A stretch of 64,000 bases of DNA from Casuarina equisetifolia (Eukaryota; Streptophyta; Magnoliopsida; Fagales; Casuarinaceae): positions 1,364,001 through 1,428,000 of the forward strand of contig CM052355.1 of NCBI GenBank assembly GCA_028551475.1, written 5' to 3'. Below are positions 1 to 13,616 of this stretch, one piece after another (within the stretch, counting starts at the first letter, position 1; the number at the start of each line of letters is the position of its first letter). The notes under the pieces were generated by a model. It saw only the letters and a list, made by a program, of their open reading frames with translations, did no database searches and had not been told where the DNA came from. A program made the translations under genes and the position numbers.

Positions 1-2
1 TT

Positions 3-212
3 AAGCTAGAAGAGGATGACGCTTGGCACGATAAGAACCTTTCCCTGTCCAAGTTTGTAGGAGGATCAACTCCATGCGTAAACTCAGTACCAACCCAACA
101 TTTTTGGTTATGGAGTGAACAAATAAAGGATCTCTTCACCGTTCGCCAAAGTTCCTTTATATATATGTATGTGTGTGCGTGTTATCCTATAATAAGAATT
201 TCTAAAAACTAA
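3..212 (+). CDS. Possible 3' end of a gene entering from the left edge; unidentified
   Basis: The frame is open from the window edge for 69 codons to a TAA at 210-212. The first 40 or so residues look protein-like (acidic LEEDDAWHDKN, then SKFVGGSTPCVNSVP), whereas the tail after about position 130 is low-complexity and looks like untranslated DNA. If this is a coding exon, it may end at a splice donor before the TAA. I do not recognise the family. It could equally be chance, since the start lies outside the window. Confidence 0.2.
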   Translation, partial: KLEEDDAWHDKNLSLSKFVGGSTPCVNSVPTQHFWLWSEQIKDLFTVRQSSFIYMYVCACYPIIRISKN

Positions 213-1169
213 GTTTACATTAATATCATTCCAAATTATTTTTGATGGAATCCAGCGGAGACGTCGGAGGAAAACCAGGCCTCGCTGGTTACAGATCGAC
301 CCTCCATTTGCCATAAAAAGCTACTTTGACTGAGAAGCATCCCGTGTCGAGACCGGCCATGATGTTTGCGCCCGTGAGAGGACAGTTCAAATGGCACGAA
401 ACTCAAGCAGAAAATGTCGAGTCGACGGCCACGTGTTTGCCGGAGTTTCTCTCACTCACATGCCTAATCATTGTGGAGTTCAAGAGAAAGCCTGAAAGTT
501 TTCTGCCCCTTTCCTCCCCTAGCCCCTACGCGTGGGTAGTATATTACATCGTGTCTACCTCGTAGGGGCTGGGATTTTATTTGATTTTCCGCTGTGATAC
601 ATTTTCATCTGATGAAGGAAAATTTCCCCAGAGCCAAAAGCTCTATTCCTTCCTTTTCAAGCTTGGAATCTTGCAGTTTTTAATGTTCCCATAGTAAGTT
701 TCTGGACTTTTTATCTTCGGCATATGTACGAACATATGAATTTTTCCGTGGGTGGTTTTAAATTTGTGCCACTGATTGGAATCCATAATATATCCGTGAG
801 TTTCTTGTGATGTATGACTCTGAATACGTATGCATGGATGCAATTTTTCTGTGGTCTGTTTTGAAGTTGCATTAAAAAGGTGAGGGAAGTGAATGTAAAT
901 TTCATGAGCTGGGATGTGACACTTTGACTGAATTGGTTGGCCCTCTATCTGTTTGATGCTGGATCAAACTGATAGCAAGAAGCGACGTCTTGAGGTCTTT
1001 CGATTCTTTTTCGGATATTATGTAAAGAAGAAAGGTTTGGTGTGAGAACCTTGGGCACGGGGTTTGCTTGGAGTCCAACCAATCAACCCCTCTGCCTGTT
1101 CTTGGTTATTCTCTAAATTTTTTTTCTTTTTTTATCTTGGATTCTCTTGAGCAGATTTAGGTGCTGGTT
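213..1169. other. Intergenic and probable 5' leader of the TPR gene
   Basis: No convincing coding region. Small open frames occur on both strands but have no recognisable content. A CACGTG G-box-like core lies near 430. The stretch just before the TPR start (T-rich run, then ...gagcag at about 1150-1154) resembles a 3' splice site, so the leader may contain an intron. That is inference only. Confidence 0.4.
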
Positions 1170-3939
1170 ATGGGATTGAGGGTTCTTCCAAGTCCTAAGA
1201 GTTGGCAGACTTTTCAGCTTTCGGTGCCTTCTTTGCAAGGCTTCAGTAAGAAGGCCGCTGGGAGGATTTCTTCTTCCTTGTTGAAGATATGCACCGGAAG
1301 CAATAAATCCATTGCATATGGATTGGGTCGTCGCTCGGCTCATTTCCGGTCATGTTGTCCAAGAGGATACCGTCTGAAGCGGAGTGCTAGTGCACATTTG
1401 GATGGATTTTCCGATGAAGAATTGTCGAGGCAGAAGCTGAGTCTTCCTGATAATGGAGACGAAGTTGATAAGGAAACTGCTTCCGCGTTATCGAAGATCT
1501 CAGGAAAAACTAGAGACGTAAAAGGTAAACAAAACGTCAAGTTATGGCGCGTCGCCACCTTGGATCCTTCTTTTCTGGGTATTCAGCCGGAGCCGCCACA
1601 GTGGCCGGAGAGAGATGAAGCTGTTCGCGTTTGCATCGAGCAGAGAGCAAAAAGGGTGGAAATTCCCTTATCGCTTCGCATAATCAAGAGAAAGCAACAA
1701 TGGGCAGAGAGTTTGAAGGAAGCAGGGAACTTCTCGGGCTGTCCTATGAAGCGGGCCTTCTCTTCCATGGTATTCATGGTTCGAGAGCTTCACAGCTCTG
1801 CGATGCATATAAGGGAAAGTCTCTACGATGAAGATTTACATGGGGTCATCGACAAGGTGCAGAGAGAATTGAATGCATCCTTCGTCTGGCTTTTCCAACA
1901 GGTTTTCCCGCCGACGCCAACTCTCATGGTTTACGTGATGATTCTTTTGGCTGATTTCACGGTATGTTCTGTGGCCGATAACATGGCTGCTGCAACTGCT
2001 GCAACCATCACAGAGACGGAGAACAGGAATCCACCAAAGCTCAACTTTGATCCTACAACTTCCGATACTGGAAATCCTGACGGTGATGGTGGAAAAGTTG
2101 CCCCTGCTGTTAGTGATGACAAGAACGCAAGATCATCATGGTCTATATACCATCCTTATCGGGTTCCTGGTAAGATATCCGAGGCTTCATTGTTTGGGAA
2201 CGATGAGTTGACAGCAGAGGAGGTGAACTTGTGGAATTCAGTGGTGGAGGAAGCTTCAAGAATGCAGGCGGAGATGAGGGACGAGGCTCTTGATCGTGAA
2301 ACAATGCAACTATTGGTGTCGCCGGTGACGGTAGAGGTCGAATCAGATGATTATGAGGATTACTCCAAGACTGATCTCTTATACCAGATGGGTTTATGCC
2401 GGGAGCCAAACAATCCCCTTCTGCTGTCTAACTATGCCCAGTTCCTCTACCTCGTTGCTCATGACAATGACAGGTCAGTGTCCATTTTACCTAGCTCAGT
2501 TTCTGAGTTCAATCTCCGTCGTAGTCATTTTGTTTAGAAATCTTTATATATAAAAAATTGAATGACATATTCTATATTATTTAAATTCTCAAGCCTTATA
2601 AGTCTTTTAAATAAAAAGATAATTTTTTTTATTATTAGGCAAGTCTTATATTGGATAGTAGAATTGTCTTATAAACTTAAATAACTCATCTTTCATTAAA
2701 GTTTTAAGAAAAAGTGAACCTCTAATACTCATATTTCTAAGTTGATTTTTCGAGAAAAATTTAAGTTTTTAACAAGTATCTAACTCTGTTAAGAGTAAGT
2801 GTTGTATAAAATTTTTATATGAACATTCTTACTTCAAATTTGACATTAAATCTAAATGTGGGTGTTTGTATTTATTTAAATAGAATAAAATAAAATAAGA
2901 ATTTAAGCTTTGTAAGATAAGCCAATGTCTTGAAAGAGACTTGAACTATTCAACTTAATCCATACCTGTATAGGTAGGGCCCTTGTTGCTTGCAAATTTG
3001 GGCTTATGTATGGGACGTATCATACATGGTGTCAGATCTCGATATTCCTTGCTTACGCGGATCAAGTTGGCAAGGTTCTGCCGACCTTGAAGGGTGAAAA
3101 TGATTTTCAATTAGGGGGTCCCCTCCTTGAGTTGAGGAGATAGGATCGTACTTAATGATATGTCTTATTCTTCCAATGTTGCTTTCAGAATGGGCAGTTA
3201 TCATGGTTACCAATCAAGTATTTGCCCCAAAGGGGATAAGTTTAGTTAAATCACATCTGTATGATGCCCGAAAGGATTAGCAACATTTAAGACAGAAACG
3301 TTTTAATCCTAGAGTCATAATAAGCATCAGAAACAGACAATACTACTTCATGGCAGCCAAGTGGTATACTCTTTTGTTGTAATAATTTGATTGAGGACCG
3401 AATGGCTAAAACATATCTGATTTTTTGTATGCATTAGAAAGTGAAATCATTTGAATGTCCACTTCTTATAAATCAATTCTATAGTTCAGGTAAATAAGAA
3501 ATTTATAACTTTATTTCATTATACTTGTCAAGAATTATAATGTAACGAATTCAATCATTGAATTAGAAAACTTAATAGATTCAATTACTTTTAGATTGTA
3601 ATAATATATGAACAAATTGTTTACCAAAAGTTACTTTCTATTAAGAGTATTTTTAATATTTAAACCAAGATCATGAAGTTATCTCTTTTCATCTTTTATG
3701 GACTTTGCAGGGCAGAGGAGTGCTTTAAGCGTGTCGTGCTGGTGGAGCCACTGGATGCAGAAGGACTGAGCCGATATGCAGACTTCTTGTGGAAGGTACG
3801 GAAGGACTTGTGGGCAGCAGAGGAGAGGTACCAGCAAGCGGTGGCGGCGGAGCCGGAAAACCCATATCATGCATCCAAGTATGCCAATTTCCTCTGGAAT
3901 ACTGGCGGTGATGAGACTTGCTACCCTCTCAACGCCTGA
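1170..3939 (+). CDS. TPR-like superfamily protein, two exons
   Basis: Exons 1170-2473 and 3711-3939 join in frame through a split Arg codon (AG|G) and give 510 residues. The start is the ATG at 1170 (MGLRVLPSPK); the triplets just upstream are GTG and CTG. The N-terminal 70 residues are rich in Ser, Lys and Arg and could be a plastid transit peptide (inference). A conserved block, WRVATLDPSFLGIQPEPP then QWPERDEAVRVCIEQRAKR, matches my memory of the plant family of Arabidopsis At2g29670 and At1g07280. A putative hydrophobic segment follows (TLMVYVMILLADFTV). The C-terminal 100 residues hold three TPR-like helical hairpins (NPLLLSNYAQFLYLVAHD; DAEGLSRYADFLWKVRKD; NPYHASKYANFLWNTGG), the first interrupted by the intron. 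Such repeats usually mediate protein binding; the role of this family is not established. It converges with the GT64 gene downstream. Confidence 0.88.
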
Positions 3940-4937
3940 TATGATGACTGCATTTAAGCTTTCCTAATGGAGGAGGTCATGGTAGCCTACCAGTAGAATC
4001 TCATTATGTTATTCATAAATGTTTATGCCTAATTACCCCCTTCTCGTGCTACTACCAACTCTAAAATATGTGTATCGGTTTATATGAGGATACCCACCCA
4101 AAGAAATTAATCAACCACAGACGGATTACTATTGTCCTATGTTTGTATACTATGTTAATTAATAATCCATGATTTTGTTTCTTTCTCCTCTCAAGATCCT
4201 CTTGCAACCGGGCCTGAAAATTCAGCATAATAAGTATTGGCAAAAATAATAAATATGATAGAATGTCCTATCTTATTTGTAATCTATCTTTTATACATAA
4301 ATAAATTATCATTCATTTTCCTTAAGAAAATTTATTATTGATCTTAACATGCTTTTCAATTTAAGTCATCAAGCAAAATTTAACAAGGTCTCATTCCTTT
4401 TAGAAGTCAATTTAAGAAAAAATTGACATTTTAAGATGATACCAAAATTCATGATTGAAGAGAATATGATTTTGTTGTGCTTCATGATTTTGATACACAA
4501 CCTTCCCTATAATATATATAAATAACTTATCTTACTTAGCACTTTCTAAGACTTTCCTCAACATCTTACCATAAATACCATCTGACATTCTTAATTCTTT
4601 ACATCATTACGGAGTATTGCATCTAGCTTTTAGAAAAGAAGAAAAGGCTGTGCCTGTATAGATTCCTTCTAAGTCACAACTTGGGCATTTAGGGAAAAGC
4701 AGTAACTTCATTGAACTCAGCAGACTAATACAAGTAATTATCTCAAGTGGCAACTGCCACGTGTTACAAGATCAGATCAGACTACAAGGAATCAATCAAG
4801 AGGATGTGATACTTTCTATGGCCAAAACACAAAGTGATGCAGGAGTTCAATAATTTACAAATCTATACTTGCCTCTCGTCTTAGAATAACCCCACGGGCT
4901 TTAACCAAAAAGAGTGAGAATCCAGCAATTACTGCCA
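3940..4937. other. Convergent intergenic region between the TPR and GT64 genes
   Basis: This DNA should hold the 3' UTRs of both flanking genes. It is AT-rich, with no coding region I can support. A palindromic CACGTG core lies at 4758-4763, but between two 3' ends its meaning is unclear. Confidence 0.5.
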
Positions 4938-7900
4938 TCACCAAAGCCAAACGTTGCGGCTGTCAACGGCCTTTACAGAAGTAGATACCAACGGCATTCG
5001 CCCATACACTGCTACAAATCTATTGACGCACTGGGATCTTCTATCACTATGACCTCCCAAGCTACTGATTCCGGTTGAACCAATCTCAAATATATTACCT
5101 TCAACGATGGCACCAACAACATATTTAGAAAATTATAAATAAATTATACATACAAAATAAGTAATGAAATCCTTATGAGTAAGCAGAAATTAGTAATGGA
5201 ATCCTTATGAGTAAGCAGAAATTAGTAATGAAATCCTTATGAGTAAGCAGAAATTAGTAATGAAATCCTTATGAATAAGCAGCTGAAATGAAGATTTTTC
5301 CAATTCGTCTGGAGTTCACTCTTAGGTACTGAAAGACTCATAATCTTCATCTGCCACTAACTTGACAATAGGAAGCAGCAGACGCATATGCTGCTAACCC
5401 AATACAATTAGCTTTCTCCGTGTTTCATATGCATGCACTATAAAAGGTTTAGGAGCTCTCAGAATCTCAGAATGCATATAAAAGTTATAGGAACTTTGCT
5501 ATGGAAACACTAGGATGCAAAAAAGGTTGTTGTAGCAGCTAATCAAAGCACCAAAAAGGTTTTCAGTAAGATGAAGACAGTCTGTTAAGACCGCATGGTT
5601 ATGACCATTTGAGATCCCCATGCTCGCTCAAGATCAACTTTACGTAATCCCTCAACAACTCTAGGGCTCAGCAAAACAAGCAACCTAAAGTTAGCAGGAG
5701 AATATACAAATCTTGTGCATACAGAAACGCTATCAACACAATGAGCGTGCAAGTAACTACCTCTCCACGAAGGCTTCCAGTACAAATCACTGTCAATAAG
5801 AATTCAACAGGAGAGCAGGTACTGGTGCTAACCTATGTGCCTCTTGAAACCAAAACCTAGTCCTTCATCCCATTCTATGGAAGTAGATGCAATGTTTGAC
5901 GCAGAGGTCTAATAAAAGTTTCATCAAGAACTCTATGGAGCACATTCAGATTTGATATTCAACTCTGTGTAACCAATTCTAATGTGAACGTTTCAAAGGC
6001 TGGAAAAGTGAGGGATAAGAAAAACGTTTAGAATTTTCTACCCACAAGATCCTCATTAGGGCCTTTCAACAAGCAAACCACATGACCAGCACATTAGGGA
6101 CTTTCAAGAATCACTGACTAATTGGAAAACATAATTCCATGGCTCCCCCATATGTTGCTGAGGGAAATTCTCTTTTTTTGTGAGTCCCAAGTGTAGACAC
6201 TGCTTCTAAATTTCTGCTGGATATGTTTTCTATCAATCAAACTACTCAGGCTCCTCATAAATAGATTCCCAATTAATTGCAAGCATATTTTCTATAACTT
6301 CGATTACAGTGAATACTACAAATTCAACAAAGAAAAAAGGCAGGAGGTAAAATTCATGGATGGTAATGCAGTTTCGGTCGGGTGCATCATTTACCTTTCA
6401 CCCATATAGGGGGAGCGCCAGTGGCATTTGCAACAAGAAATGACATTGCGATATCCTCACAGTTCCTGGAATATTGATTCTATGATTTAGTGAAAAACTT
6501 GATCACACATCTCAAAGGATGAAAACATCAACAAAAGCAAGGGAAAGAATTGTAAGCAGCACACAAATCACAAGGACACGAACCTGTTTTTGGTTACATA
6601 TTCTCTAATTGATGCAGGCATTTCATTTGTGTACACACTGAAATACTTTTTATGGAAGAAGGCCGCCTTTGAGAGTATCATACTGTAAGTACCCGTCCAC
6701 CAAACTGACCACCACCCACCATAGACATAATGATCATTGTGGCCTTCCTGCAAAGAGATGGACTTATAAAAATGGCAGGTTTGGACAGTTTTCAGCAATT
6801 CAAAGTGCAGGTGGTTCCCAATTACTCTTATGAAATGCCATTGGTGAATAAATGACAGAATGTATAAAATTCTTACAGAAGTCCAAATTACTGTTTCAAC
6901 TCAGGATTTGATACTTGTGCCATATACCATCAACAAATCTATTTTATCTCGTTTTCAGTAGGACAGGACCCGAGCAGTGAATAATATGGCAAGTGCTTCG
7001 CCTATAGTGTTCAATACCATGAATAGAAATGGCTTTGCCTAACATAGGAAACACTACTCTCCAATATTCACCCTAGTCAGCAAGGGCAAATCCTCAGCAG
7101 GGAATCCAAACATTCAGAAGTCATATGTCTTTTTACAAATACAGTTTTGATGCACACGTTGAACCCCTAAAGCAGAGAACTATGTGTGCGTGCACAAAAA
7201 AAGCAAGAATTCAGATTAACAAACTGTGAAATGAATAGATTGTAAAAACATACCAATCGATCAATCCAATGGGCACGTGGCACAAATCCCACCATTGTAT
7301 CAGGTGCACTTCGCCAAACATTAAATGCAAATTCAACAGCAGAGCAAGAAAATATAACATCATCGTCAATTGAGAAAACAGCATCTGTATTCAAGTCCTT
7401 TATCTCCTTGAATCTGTTGTTTAAACTGTCTTCCTTGTTGATGTCAAACTTCAGTTCAACTTGACGTCCATCTCTGGAGTTGGACTGGACCACATGGTTA
7501 AGAAATTTTTTGAGGGAATCAGGTGGAGGATTAGGCTCACTCCACACGATATGTATAGATTCAAGTCCAGGGCACGAGGAATAGTGAGAAATGGACTCCT
7601 TCAAAAGATCATATCTCTTCCATGTATTCATTACAATAGCATATCCTTTCCTGCCCACAAAACACATTTATCCAACATGAACACATATGAACTTGACCTT
7701 TCTGATATAAAGAAAGTAAAATGATCAACATTACAATGAAATGCGAATAGGGCTGCTGCAATCCACCTATTACAGTATTCCTCTAAAACTCAGATCTTAG
7801 AGACTACGCATTAAGCTCAAATCTCACCATTCTTTTACATAAATTTTTAATTCTGTGCAAAAATCTTGAAATAACAAGCAGAAAAAGAATAACAGCATAT

Positions 7901-9082
7901 GGATTACATTTCTGGTACTGCACTTACATCCAGGGAATAGAGCTGTTTTCCTTGTATCTTAAATATATAATGGAATTACAACCTACATCCCCAGTCAAAA
8001 GTTATGACCCTGGTCCGGTATATAAAATCCCTCCCTTGCATCTCCACTTGGCTCCACGCATGGGCTTCCTTAGGACCCAAATTATTGCACAAATTGCTCA
8101 TTGTTAATACAGTGTGCGTTTCAACCTCTACTCCCAATTAATAGTTATAACCCTAGCCCAGTAAGTGGAAAATCTCTTAACTTTTGTCTCCACTCCACTT
8201 CACCTCTGGACCCTCTCTCAGGTCCCTCTTCCATTGTACCCAAAGAATAGTATATCTCACTCGCCGTGAATATGATTCACTATTGAAAATTCATCAAATT
8301 AGCAAAGCTTTGATAGATCATTATTCACAATTTTTTTGTGATCTGCACATGACCATGTCGAAAATGTCTTTAGTAGCATCTGAAATGTGTGAACTGTGTA
8401 GTCTTAAACTCTCAACGCCATCCGCGTTTAGGGAGCAATATATATATAAAGATAGTTTCAAAAAAGCTCTTAATTAAACTGAAAAGAAAATTAAACATAA
8501 ATAATTTGGTTATGCATATGTCACATTTTAGTTTTTTCCTCTTCAAACACTTTCCATAATCAAAATGTAAGAAAATATTCCACCAATCCAAAATAATATC
8601 TTAAAGTTTTCTAGATAGGTCATATTTGTCACCAGAACTTAAATGAACTTGTTTGCTATAACCGAATAAACTAGGATATTAAATTGAACGCAAATCTAAA
8701 AACAACGTCAAACTGAACTTTAACTGTTTTTAATATTCACAAAATATGGAAAGCAGAAACAAATTAATTGTTAATCCGTGTACATGTAATTGTGTAGGCA
8801 ACAAATGGATATTCACATAAATAATCCAAGTAAGCGTGTAAAGTTGCTAATCGGAGAGCTTTCTTTTGGTGTATCTAACTGTACCTACCGTGGAACGAAT
8901 GACCGGCCAATAGAAGTTGTGTTGGTCCATCCCGTAAAGCCCGACGCCCAACTCAGCAGCGCCATCACCGTGAAGGCCATGATACAGGAGAGGAGGAGCT
9001 TGATCTTGACAGATCCGAGAGTGAAGATCGCGAGTTGCCGGAGCCGCTGCAACGCGCGACGGCTAAACAAGCTCCCTCTCAT
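4938..9082 (-). CDS. Glycosyltransferase family 64 protein (exostosin-like fold), five exons
   Basis: Exons on the minus strand are 9082-8889, 7650-7254, 6747-6584, 6465-6395 and 5098-4938; all junctions keep frame and give 328 residues. The only ATG in the first exon frame is at 9082 (MRGSLFSRR). Residues about 18-45 form a signal anchor (IKLLLSCIMAFTVMALLSWA), as expected for a type II Golgi or ER transferase. The catalytic part shows KGYAIVMNTWKRYDLL, the conserved IHIVWSEPNPP, the DxD-type metal site SIDDDVIF, and MVGFVPRAHW, GGWWSVWWTGTYSM and NCEDIAMSFL. It ends KAVDSRNVWLW. This is the plant GT64 group of At1g80290. Its relatives in the same family glycosylate inositolphosphoceramide sphingolipids; the substrate here is not determined. 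The gene is head-to-head with PIP1 at a distance of 4.6 kb. Confidence 0.93.
5160..5287. repeat. 32-bp minisatellite, four copies, in the last GT64 intron
   Basis: A 32-bp unit (agtaatgaaatccttatgag plus taagcagaaatt) starts at 5160, 5192, 5224 and 5256. Copies 1-3 differ at a single site; copy 4 has diverged in its last third (...aataagcagctgaa). The near identity of the inner copies points to recent tandem duplication. It lies inside the intron 5099-6394 and does not touch the splice sites. Confidence 0.9.
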
Positions 9083-10510
9083 CACCGCGATTTTTCTACA
9101 CCAAGAACGACTCGTCCATACGGCTCCCACCGTTTCCGGTTCCTGGCGGTTTCGTCGCGTTCTCTAGAGACACGAAAGGGAATATGACAACGTGGCATAG
9201 GCCTGACGGCGCTAGAAGTGATTGCAGTAAAAAAACGCAATCCTTCGACGAACCTACTGGCGGCGGCGGCTCACTGATGTCACCGATTTCATTATCCGCG
9301 GTGTCGTTCTCGACAAATCCACCACCATTTTCGTCTCCGACGCGAGGATTGAGCAGTTGAGCAGTTGAGAATGCTGTGATCCGGGACAGGGATTTCCTGG
9401 AGAAAGGAACAGAGACAAAATGGTCATCATCCGGAGGTCCATCTTCTCTATATACTACTCCTTCCCTCTCAACGGTTAAGATTTTTTAATAGCAGTAAAC
9501 ACGTCAAAATAATCTTTAATTAGAATGAAAATATTATTAAAAAGGATAAAGAATGGCTGGATCGAATCCGTCGAAATTCACCGTCACTGTTTAATTCTCA
9601 GTAAGTGGCAAATCATACGGACAGAAAATGTCTCGTCACGGGACAGTCTCGGCCTGTCACGGCGTTGAATATTTGCCTGATTTTGGAATTGTCCATGTGG
9701 TCACGTTATCGAATCTTGACACTTCCAAAAATGAAAAAGTTACAAACTTTTAATAACAAAAATAGTTTAATGCTTGAAAATACAGGTTTCATATTAATCA
9801 GATTATTTTCTTGTAATAAAAATTTCAAAAACATATTTTTTTTAAATAAAGGATGTAGAACATACGTAATTTCAAAATATTATGGTTTAAATAAATAATT
9901 ATTTATTGACCTTCAACTCTATGACTCTTGTATAATGATTAAGGATCATAATAAATGATATTTAAGTTAATTCTACATCTTATATTAAAATCTTAGCATA
10001 AATAGACATATAATGTGAGTCTTGTTGAATGAGAGTAATTTGTATGGAATTTTTTTTTTCACTAACACGCATGAGAATGGGAAGGGAGGAGAATTCAAAC
10101 ACATGATTGGATGGACTCACCAATCATGAGTCTAATCTAATCACCACTTAGTCATGTTCAAAATACCGAAAATGAGATGACAAATGAACAATCAAGATGT
10201 TGGTTGAAAAGCATGGTAAGTGGAATAATCTAAATAAAATAATTCTCGACTAGCCTTTAATTATATATTTTTTAAAATAATAGTTGAATGTCATAACAGA
10301 GTACTTAAATCATAATTAATCAATAATTAACCACTAAGATACTAGTAAATCCTTTTTATAATAAACAAAAAAAACACTTTACTTTTTAATTAATTTTTAA
10401 ATAAGAATAAAGTCTTTTAATGTAGTATTAGAAGTCAAATCCAAATCCAATATCATTTTACTTATAAATTTAAGTTTTTCTTCTATTATACATAAAGGAG
10501 AATGTGTTGA

Positions 10511-10528
10511 TATATATATATATATATA
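10511..10528. repeat. (TA)9 microsatellite
   Basis: Eighteen bases of perfect TA alternation in AT-rich intergenic DNA. Confidence 0.9.
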
Positions 10529-11963
10529 ATTGCATTAAACTAATTTTAATGTGAGAATTTTCTTGCATCAAATTTATTATAGGTTCTAAGTACCTTATCC
10601 TTATGTGAAAAAGAAAAAAAAAAGAGAGATAAAAGTTTTCATAAAATAGTTTCTTTATACTTTGATGAAAAGTCTTATTTTACTTGTGAATTTTCTTTAC
10701 AAAAAAATATTTTATTTTTAGATGAAAATTTTAAACTATAATAAATTTACACAACGATGCTCAAAGATAATTGTTCCAATGAGAGAAGCAATTTACAGGA
10801 AAATAATTTAATTTTCTTTACATCTCGCGTGCGGTGCAAATTACGCAATCGCCCTCATAAATTACTACCTATTTGTCTTATTCTTGGAAATTTTCTGATC
10901 GAGCTGGGCTTGCACCAGCTTATTATGTTATGAAAATGGGTTTTCCAGATGGAAGCCCAATAAGCCGAAACTCATCACTCTATGCTTCGCTCGGTCCGCT
11001 TCCCTGCCAATGCTTGGATGGCTGGGTTTTGTAAAACTACTCCAGCCGATCCTGTAAATCAGCCCCAATCTTGATTTCGTGTTGACCTTGATCGATAAGA
11101 CCCAACACGCCCTTCGATGATTAGCCCCCCTTAATAGGTCTAACTAATTAAAAAACTAAAGAGCACGAGTCAAGAAAGTGTGTTACAAGACAAGCCTTTC
11201 ATTTATGTTTGTTAAATGTTGGTTTATTTGTGTTATATAGGTCTTTTCTTTTCTTTAAAATGAAATGTTAAAAAAAGATTGATATAGTTAAGAACTATAT
11301 TTTTATTTTAAAAACAACTCATACAAATAAATATTCTTACATTATTCAATCACACTTACTTATATTTTAGTAATTTAAAACTAGACATTTACATCATTAA
11401 TGTGTCTTTTTACTGTGATATTTTTACCAAGATGATTTTGTAAAGCTGCTTTGTGTATAGATTTTAAGTTTACTTATATCTATATGGTACTAAACAAAAA
11501 TTTAGACTCTTATATTAAGTTAAAAAATTAATTTTTATTGTAAAAACTAATTCATGAAATGAATAAATCTCATATTTAACAACATACATACTCATACCTT
11601 AGTAATATGAAATTGGATATCACACTATTATTAAGTGTTAACATATTTTAAAAAGACTTGAATGTATTAAGACATATAATTCTATGTGTTAGAAAGTTAA
11701 TCATATTTCAAAATCAACTCAATAATAAAGAATATTTCTTCTTACAAAAATTTATACACTATGAAACTTGTTTTCACACAATTTCTAATTACACCACTTT
11801 TCAATCTTACCGTTATATCTTAGGTAAAACTTACCCACTAGTCCTCTTTTATATTACAATCAAACGTTAGCACGTGGTATTTGGGCCATTAAACCTTAAA
11901 GCATCCTCTTGAAAGAGCTTACGAAGCAAGCTGGTCGGCTTGACAGAAACAATCCAAGTAAGC

Positions 11964-12191
11964 TTACCTCTCGCAACAGTGAGGCTGCACCAAAATATCA
12001 AGAAATTCGCACTTCACAGGGTGTGCCCAATTTTGTCTTGCTATCTCTGTCCTGAGAGCATCATCTATAAGCAAGCCAACGCTATCGATTTTGCATAAAA
12101 TAACACTGCTTTCTTGTTTTTTATTTAGGGGACGGTGAGGCTTTGTCATCGATCCCGCAAGGGATAGTGATGTCTTTAACCATATCAGCAA
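11964..12191 (-). pseudogene. Possible eroded exon, unidentified
   Basis: About 75 codons are open on the minus strand, with balanced composition inside otherwise AT-rich DNA. The C-terminal half (SVGLLIDDALRTEIARQNWA, VKCEFLDILVQPHCCER) has a protein-like residue mix. In another frame just upstream, a second protein-like stretch (AIALADMVKDITIPCGIDDK) overlaps it, which could mean an old gene fragment with a shifted frame. I cannot name a family, and chance is a real alternative. Confidence 0.2.
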
Positions 12192-13609
12192 GAGCTATGG
12201 CCCAGATTCAACAGGCGGTAGCCATAAAAACTGCATCATTACATTATAATAGAACTGTCTCGTCACCAACATTATCATGATTGAAATTTTAAAAGGGTTT
12301 AGTTGGGAAGACTTTGTGGGTTGTGCTAATCTTATCCACATGTTTATTAATCGATACTCGATTAAATATTGGTACGCAATCGAGTTCTGACATTAACCAG
12401 CCAACAAAGAACATAATCAGATATTAAACTACGGCACAATTGAATATACTTATGGTAACTATTGGCACCGGCGAGCTACTCCACTTCATCCACTTCCTTT
12501 CCAGGTTCAAACTAAAGAACCTACTTTATATTACAAATGTCTATCCCTCTCTCAAATGCAGGGTTTGGAATGTTGAAAAGAACCGTGTTAATAGTATAAT
12601 ACTTCTTTGATCCCAAATGATACGAGCTTCAATTGAGCCACAAGTTTGCTTATAATTTATGTGTAAGGATTTTTTATTTATTTTTTCATTAGGTAAATAG
12701 GATTGTGAGGAAGTTGAGTTTCAATCCTTAATTCCAGACGATATGAATCACCAACTGAGCTACATATTTATATTTTTTACGGGACATCTCATTATTTGTG
12801 AACCTGACATTTATGATGTTTTTATCTCAGTGCTTCTTATAGAACACTTCTTTCTGATCGAAAAACAAGAAAAGCTGTCAATCAAAGGGGTGCTGTGGTC
12901 CGGATAAGAACCCGGCCCCGAAGTGCTTGTCTCAAGTGGGAGAAGTGCATCTGCATCTTTGAACCAGATCGGTGGGGCATGCCATCCAGCTTTTATTCGG
13001 ATGCGAATCGTTTATAAGCTTCGCTTTTCCGGAACAAGACGATGAAGATAAATTGGTGTATACCACATTCGGATTATTTTTTGTCATCCATACATGTCAT
13101 CCGTAGTTAAGAATTCAACAGAAGAATATTAATCCACGAGATGATAAGTATAGTTAATCAGAAGGCTAGAAATCATTTGCATAGGTGGTGAACTAGTTAT
13201 CGTTGGCCATGTGAAGGACAGATAATGATAACCCATTTCGTCATCACTCTTCACGATCCTTGGGCCTCTAGTCTTCACGATGATTGAAAGCAGCCGATCA
13301 TGCGATCTCCGTTAGCCACGCGTGAAGAAATGTAGCACGGTCACGGTCACGGCCACGACCCAACATTTTCCTCGTTCGTTTTAGGAACATGGACGGTGGA
13401 CTTATTCATAGGAGCTTACACGTGTATGGACAAGGTTGTGCCAGATAGGATAAGGTGGTGATGTCTCTTTCAACGACCATAAGGGGTAGTGAGAGCTTAA
13501 GCCCAAAAATAATTAATCGGCTGCGAGAAAAGAAAATAAATTGAATTGGAAATGACAAGGTGGTCCCGCCACCACCCTCCTTGTTTCATCATCATGGCCC
13601 GTGTTGGTT

Positions 13610-13616
13610 TATATAT
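13610..13616 (+). promoter_or_regulatory. TATA box of the PIP1 gene
   Basis: TATATAT lies 110 bases before the ATG at 13726. It is followed by a pyrimidine/A-rich leader (caacaaatcccaccacttcc), a usual plant promoter-to-leader arrangement. Placed by position and sequence only. Confidence 0.55.

Noticed and set aside
2930-3240. Repeat-like GC-balanced patch in the TPR intron, possible old mobile-element piece
   Set aside because: No terminal repeats, target duplication or coding motif could be seen.
9071-9130. Earlier start for the GT64 protein at 9130
   Set aside because: The triplet there is GTG; the first ATG in frame is at 9082 and gives the family length.
8790-9167. A plus-strand frame of 125 codons opposite GT64 exon 1
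   Set aside because: It is antisense to a well-supported coding exon and has no recognisable content.
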